Part shown: in pieces, positions 8,171 to 8,766 of the stretch
How positions within the stretch are numbered: position 1 is the first letter of the stretch
Layout of the letters: each line of letters opens with the position of its first letter
From: CAZBGL01 sp964491375
GTDB taxonomy: Bacteria > Desulfobacterota > Deferrisomatia > Deferrisomatales > Deferrisomataceae
Length of the DNA: 8,766 nt
Reading direction: 5' to 3'
Assembly: GCA_964491375.1 (NCBI GenBank)
Contig: CAZBGL010000146.1
Location: 1 to 8,766 of the forward strand
Program-made: the position numbers and the translations under genes
The notes under the pieces: model-generated
Seen by the model: the letters and a program-made list of their open reading frames with translations, nothing else
Told to the model about the DNA's origin: nothing
Database searches by the model: none

Positions 8171-8766
8171 TCAGCGGTCGATCTCGCCGAGCACGATGTC
8201 CAGGGAACCGATCACCGCGATCACGTCCGCCACCATCCGGCCCTTGATCATGTCCTCCAGGGCCTGGAGGTTGATGAAGCACGGCGGACGCACCCGGAAC
8301 CGGTAGGGCTTCTCGCTTCCGTCCGAGACCAAGTAGTAGCCCAGCTCGCCCTTGGTGGCCTCCACGCTCATGTACACGTCGCCCTCGGGCGCCTTGAATC
8401 CGCCGCTCATGAGCTTGAAGTGGCGGATGAGGCAGCCGATGTCCTCGTACACGGTCTCCTTGGGCGGCGGGGTCACCTCCGGGACGTCGGCCATGACCGG
8501 GCCGTCGGGCATCCGGTCGAGGGCCTGCTCCACGATGCGGATGGACTGGCGCATCTCGGCCAAGCGAACCAGGTACCGCTCGAACACGTCGCCGACCGTG
8601 CCCGTGGGGATCTCGAAGTCGTAGGTCTCGTACCCGCAGTAGGGCTGGGCCTTGCGCAGGTCCCACTTCACCCCCGCGGCCCGGAGCACCGGCCCGGTCA
8701 GGGCGTACTGGATGCACTCCTCCTGGCTGATGATGCCGATGCCCTCCGTGCGCTGCCGCCAGATCT
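8171..8766 (-). CDS. nuoD: NADH-quinone oxidoreductase subunit D (NuoD), C-terminal 198 residues, cut by window edge
   Basis: NuoD is the 49-kDa subunit of complex I, derived from the [NiFe]-hydrogenase large subunit. With NuoB and NuoH it forms the quinone-reduction site. The frame is open to the window edge, and the first two bases at 8766-8765 belong to a split codon. The visible part begins IWRQRTEGIGIISQEECIQY and continues through LTGPVLRAAGVKWDLRKAQP and YETYDFEIPTGTVGDVFERY. It ends with the conserved NuoD C-terminus VIGSLDIVLGEIDR and a TGA at 8173..8171. There is no sign of [NiFe]-hydrogenase nickel-binding cysteines at the C-terminus, which separates it from hydrogenase large subunits. 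The quinone-site residues of the N-terminal half are outside the window, as is any evidence on whether nuoC is fused. In canonical operons nuoE would follow; here the flavoprotein fusion follows after 30 bases. Confidence 0.96.
   Translation of the reverse strand, partial: IWRQRTEGIGIISQEECIQYALTGPVLRAAGVKWDLRKAQPYCGYETYDFEIPTGTVGDVFERYLVRLAEMRQSIRIVEQALDRMPDGPVMADVPEVTPPPKETVYEDIGCLIRHFKLMSGGFKAPEGDVYMSVEATKGELGYYLVSDGSEKPYRFRVRPPCFINLQALEDMIKGRMVADVIAVIGSLDIVLGEIDR

Overview
This window is an 8.8 kb stretch of one minus-strand operon. It encodes a remodelled respiratory complex I (NADH:quinone oxidoreductase, Nuo). Read in the direction of transcription, from high to low coordinates, the order is: the end of nuoD, a NuoF-fragment/GltD-like flavoprotein fusion, a selenocysteine formate dehydrogenase alpha subunit in the nuoG slot, then nuoH, nuoI, nuoJ, nuoK and the first 369 codons of nuoL. 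Genes are separated by only 13 to 43 bases. Each of the seven starts in the window has a purine-rich Shine-Dalgarno sequence, and no internal promoter or terminator is evident. Both outer genes are cut by the window edges.

The membrane arm (NuoH, J, K, L) and the connecting subunits (NuoD, NuoI) look ordinary. They keep the charged residues expected for quinone reduction and proton pumping. The electron-input module is not ordinary. There is no nuoE between nuoD and the next gene. The NuoF-type FMN/NADH-binding domain is missing: only the C-terminal [4Fe-4S] (N3-type) segment of NuoF survives, fused to a complete GltD/NfnB-like FAD and NAD(P)H oxidoreductase. The nuoG slot holds a protein that matches FdhF/FdhA formate dehydrogenases throughout. 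Its active-site codon is an in-frame UGA at 5083..5081, followed by a near-textbook bacterial SECIS hairpin. It is therefore best read as one 890-residue selenoprotein, not as two broken ORFs.

Inferred joint function: formate oxidised at the Mo(W)-selenocysteine centre, and NAD(P)H at the GltD-like flavin, both feed a shared iron-sulfur wire (NuoG-like clusters, then NuoI and the NuoB/NuoD side). The wire reduces a quinone while the membrane arm pumps protons. Run in reverse, quinol and proton motive force could drive CO2 or NAD(P)+ reduction. Whether the two inputs are alternatives, or are coupled by electron bifurcation or confurcation, cannot be decided from sequence.

Organism: the DNA is very GC-rich (roughly two thirds by eye), with long spurious open frames on both strands. 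The anaerobic-type enzymes, selenocysteine use and nuo gene order suggest an anaerobic bacterium of the former Deltaproteobacteria (Desulfobacterota/Desulfuromonadales-like). That placement is an inference of low to moderate certainty. No RNA genes, mobile elements, CRISPR arrays or notable repeats were seen, and no gene-free stretch exceeds 45 bases.
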